Source: Leyella stercorea
Lineage (GTDB): Bacteria > Bacteroidota > Bacteroidia > Bacteroidales > Bacteroidaceae
NCBI RefSeq assembly: GCF_021531355.1
Contig: NZ_JADYTS010000001.1
Span: forward strand, 144,520-208,519
Direction of reading: 5' to 3'
Length of the DNA stretch: 64,000 bases
The translations under genes and the position numbers were made by a program. Under the pieces are notes generated by a model, which did no database searches, had not been told where the DNA came from, and worked only from the letters and a program-made list of their open reading frames with translations. Below are positions 61,429 through 64,000 of the stretch, piece by piece (within the stretch, counting starts at the first letter, position 1; every line of letters starts with the position of its first letter).

Positions 61429-62886
61429 ATGAAGAAAAACATATTTGCCGCATTGCTGGTGGCTCTGTTTATGTCATCATGCACAGGCGACTTCCTCGAT
61501 AAGTCACCGTCTGACCAGGTAACAACCAAGGAGGCCATAACAACGTTGTCTGACGTGAAGAACGCTGTCAACGGATTGTACTCGCTCATGGCGTCGGTCT
61601 ACTACTACGATTTGTCGATGTTCCTCTATGGCGACATCAAGGGCGACTGCATGCAGCCCACATCGTGGTCGGGAGGACGTCAGGGCTACTCCTTCTACTT
61701 CTTCGATCACACGGCTTCGGTGCCCAACAACGGCGGACTGTGGGGCCGTCCATACTACATCGTGCGCAACGCCTTCAACGTCATCAAGGCCATCGACGAC
61801 GGCAAGGTGAACGCTACGCAAGCCGAACTTGCCAACTATCGTGGCGAGGCACTTGCCGCAATAGCCCTCTGCTATTTCGACCTTACGCGACTGTATGGCT
61901 ATCCTTATGCCAAGGACAACGGCGCTTCGCCCGGCGTGCCGTTGCTCGATCACGCCATAGGCTATGGCGAAACGTCGACTCGCAGCAGCGTGGCAGAGTG
62001 CTACGAATATATCATCAACAAGCTGAAGGAGGCGATTCCGCTGCTCTCAAATTCACGCAACGACGGACATCTCAATTCCTATGCAGCACGCGCATTGCTC
62101 GCCCGCACCTATCTGTATTGCGGAATGAACAAGGAAGCGTTCGGCACTGCCGACATGCTCATCAACGACTTGAAGTCGACGGGATTGTACTATCTTGTTG
62201 ACAACGCCCACTATGCCGACATGTATGCATGGGGCAACAAGTTCGGAGCAGAGGCTTTGTTCCAGGTTTCTAACACAGCAACATCCAATCCAGGTCGCGA
62301 CGGACTGTCGTATATGCTGCACTGGTGGGGATATGCAGCCGTTGTGCTGACCGACGATTTCGCACAGAAACTCAAGAGCGACCCTGCCGACGTGCGCAAC
62401 CAGCTCGTTGCAACCTATCAGGACGGTGGCGACCACCAGTACTATAATCTACTGCTGAAGTATCCGGGCGAGAACGGCTACAACTCTCCGTCGTTCGACA
62501 ACAACTATACTGTAATACGTCTGTCGGAAGTCTACCTCATTGCTGCCGAGGCAGGACTGAAGGCAGGTGGCGAACTGCGCCAGCCGGCACTCGATTACCT
62601 CAACGATATCGTGAGAAGAGCCAATCCTGACGCTTCCGTAAGCGACGCAGAGTTCACGCTCGACCGCGTTCTCGACGAGCGTGCCAAGGAACTCGTTGGC
62701 GAGGGACATCGCTATTTCGACCTTCTGCGCAATGGCAAGAAGATAGTACGCCGAGGCGGTAAGCACCTGCCCAACGCTCCCGAAGAAATCGACTGGAACT
62801 ACTATAAGTGCGTATTGCCTATAAGTCGTGATGAGTTTACGTTCAATCCTGACATGGAGCAGAACGAAGGTTATACTAAAGAATAA
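61429..62886 (+). CDS. RagB/SusD family nutrient uptake lipoprotein (third locus)
   Basis: 485 residues, lipoprotein signal MKKNIFAALLVALFMSSC then TGDFLDKSPSDQVT, the standard SusD start. Helical repeats include GEALAAIALCYFDLTRLYGY and VIRLSEVYLIAAEAGLKAG. The C-terminal DERAKELVGEGHRYFDLLRN motif is canonical. Starts 12 bp after the SusC stop. Confidence 0.95.
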   Translation: MKKNIFAALLVALFMSSCTGDFLDKSPSDQVTTKEAITTLSDVKNAVNGLYSLMASVYYYDLSMFLYGDIKGDCMQPTSWSGGRQGYSFYFFDHTASVPNNGGLWGRPYYIVRNAFNVIKAIDDGKVNATQAELANYRGEALAAIALCYFDLTRLYGYPYAKDNGASPGVPLLDHAIGYGETSTRSSVAECYEYIINKLKEAIPLLSNSRNDGHLNSYAARALLARTYLYCGMNKEAFGTADMLINDLKSTGLYYLVDNAHYADMYAWGNKFGAEALFQVSNTATSNPGRDGLSYMLHWWGYAAVVLTDDFAQKLKSDPADVRNQLVATYQDGGDHQYYNLLLKYPGENGYNSPSFDNNYTVIRLSEVYLIAAEAGLKAGGELRQPALDYLNDIVRRANPDASVSDAEFTLDRVLDERAKELVGEGHRYFDLLRNGKKIVRRGGKHLPNAPEEIDWNYYKCVLPISRDEFTFNPDMEQNEGYTKE

Positions 62887-62894
62887 GTACGGTT

Positions 62895-63923
62895 ATGGAA
62901 AAGACAAGATTAAAGAGATTGTGCTCGTACGTGTGGCTGGTGGTGATGCTGGCGTGTGTGGCGAGCTGTTCGGACGACGACGAGCTGCAACCGCAGCAAA
63001 CCGACTTCGTGACGTATAAGATAAAGGGCTACGAAGAAGCCAAGACTACAATCGATGCAGCTACGCATACCATTACCGTCAGGCTGCCCGACGACGTGAC
63101 GGACGGCTCGGCGCTTGTGCCGGAGTTTACCGTCTCGGACGGTGCGCAGGCTTCTATCAACCGCGTCGTGCAGCAAAGCGGTGCCAATACGTTGAACTTC
63201 AACGATATGGTATTGTACACCGTGTCTAATGCCGACTATACGGTCAAGACACGTTGGCACGTTGTGGTGACCAACAACGACTACACAGCCCGGTATGGTA
63301 TGGGCAATTTCCTGAGCTATTGGTGGTCGAACAACGGCACTTCCGACCAAGGCTATTATCTGCAACAGCAGCATACAGGACCTTATTCCGATGTGAATTG
63401 CGGTCCGGCATGCGCTACGATGGCTATGAAGTGGCGCAATCCGCAGTTTGCGGGCACCGTAGAGGACACTCGCAACAGTGCCGTGCATAGCGAAATAGAC
63501 GGTGGCACGTGGTGGTATCCGCGCGATATTGTCAATTACTTGCAGCGTAATGGCGTTGACGCATACTACTGGAACTTCGATGGAGCTACCACTGAAGGCT
63601 TTATAAATAAGGTGCGCCAGCTCCTGGAGCAGAACAATCTGTGCATAGTATGCCTCAACAGCGCCAACCTCAGCGTTCAGACAGCCGTGTCGAAGGAGTA
63701 TCACACACATAAATATTATAGTGAAGGCTCGGGCCATTTCCTCCTTATCAAGGGCTATCGTGTAGTGAACGGCAAGACATGGTTTGAGATTCACGACCCG
63801 TGGGGACTCGACAAGAAGTATTCGGATGGCACCTACTGCGGAGCCAACCGCTACTATGCCGGCGAAGAAGTGGCAACATGTATCAAGTGGAACATCTGGA
63901 CTGTCGTGGTGCCATACTCTTGA
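62895..63923 (+). CDS. C39-like cysteine peptidase lipoprotein with DUF5018-like domain
   Basis: 342 residues, lipoprotein signal (LCSYVWLVVMLACVASC, lipobox Cys near 25). Residues about 38-127 form a beta-sandwich like DUF5018 (DAATHTITVRLPDDVTDGSA, then VLYTVSNADYTVKTRWHVVV). The rest is a papain-like C39 domain: YSDVNCGPACATMAMKW carries the catalytic Cys, GSGHFLLIKGY the His, and FEIHDPWGLDKKY the Asp. It starts 8 bp after SusD, so it is the surface effector of that locus. It should cut peptides outside the cell; substrate unknown. Confidence 0.8.
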   Translation: MEKTRLKRLCSYVWLVVMLACVASCSDDDELQPQQTDFVTYKIKGYEEAKTTIDAATHTITVRLPDDVTDGSALVPEFTVSDGAQASINRVVQQSGANTLNFNDMVLYTVSNADYTVKTRWHVVVTNNDYTARYGMGNFLSYWWSNNGTSDQGYYLQQQHTGPYSDVNCGPACATMAMKWRNPQFAGTVEDTRNSAVHSEIDGGTWWYPRDIVNYLQRNGVDAYYWNFDGATTEGFINKVRQLLEQNNLCIVCLNSANLSVQTAVSKEYHTHKYYSEGSGHFLLIKGYRVVNGKTWFEIHDPWGLDKKYSDGTYCGANRYYAGEEVATCIKWNIWTVVVPYS

Positions 63924-63934
63924 TAAACCCAAAT

Positions 63935-63975
63935 CGGTCATTAGAAAATGACAAGAAGCTTTTTCTAATGACCGC
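63935..63975. terminator. 14-bp inverted repeat after the peptidase gene
   Basis: CGGTCATTAGAAAA / TTTTCTAATGACCG around a 13-nt loop, 12 bases after the stop. A third partial copy CATTAGAAAA follows at 63977, so this may be the edge of a repeat element that continues past the window rather than a simple terminator. Confidence 0.5.
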
Positions 63976-64000
63976 CATTAGAAAAACAGCTTTGTATATG

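Overview
The window looks like chromosome of a Bacteroidales bacterium, most likely Prevotella/Segatella-like. The support is three SusC/SusD loci with lipoprotein signals, a Bacteroidota-type LptD, and repeated promoters of the Bacteroidota form TTTG-N20-TAnnTTTG (best at 24474-24443 and 54772-54741 on the minus strand). No rRNA, CRISPR array or intact transposase was found. The one intact RNA gene seen is tRNA-Arg(CCG) at 10358-10431.

Layout. 1-2747 is an AT-rich accessory patch: a partial AAA ATPase, a secreted retropepsin-like protease and a class II Fic protein. The first two share a 33-bp-period repeat module over their promoters. 2758-8618 is a four-gene minus-strand efflux/ABC operon (TolC-like, HlyD-like, FtsX-type permease, ATPase) headed by a sigma-54-type promoter with two upstream dyads. 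Divergent from it is an ECF sigma / putative anti-sigma / Spy-like module (8829-10279), then tRNA-Arg with a duplicated 3' half and terminator. 10802-24415 is one long minus-strand operon: a miniature SusC, SusD, SusC, SusD, DUF4843, a frameshifted PKD-like lipoprotein, a leucine-rich-repeat protein and a DUF5117-type zinc metalloprotease. 24416-24944 holds what looks like the 3' end of a decayed group II intron. 24945-30168 carries LptD, an HD hydrolase and an oxaloacetate/pyruvate carboxyltransferase whose carrier domain lacks the biotinylation motif.

30748-38512 is a plus-strand SusC-SusD-S9 peptidase locus, with a G8 tract in the SusC signal-peptide codons. It is followed by a nitroreductase and xseA-xseB. 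40986-47902 (minus) is an aroB plus menaquinone cluster: aroB, a hotdog thioesterase (menI candidate), menF, menD, menB, comF, menC. 48153-57473 (minus) has an outer-membrane beta-barrel receptor, two tandem acyl-CoA ligases, a foldback element, a LolC/E-type permease and a PLP aminotransferase. 57474-58335 is an 860-bp gene-free stretch with five palindromes at a strict 22-bp spacing and a nested inverted repeat. 58336-63923 is a third SusC-SusD locus ending in a C39-like cysteine-peptidase lipoprotein.

All three SusC/D loci end in a different peptidase class (zinc, serine, cysteine). No glycoside hydrolase is present, which suggests capture and breakdown of peptides or glycopeptides rather than plain polysaccharides. 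No dedicated regulator (HTCS, ECF/FecR pair) sits beside any SusC, so regulators of these loci lie outside the window or are global.
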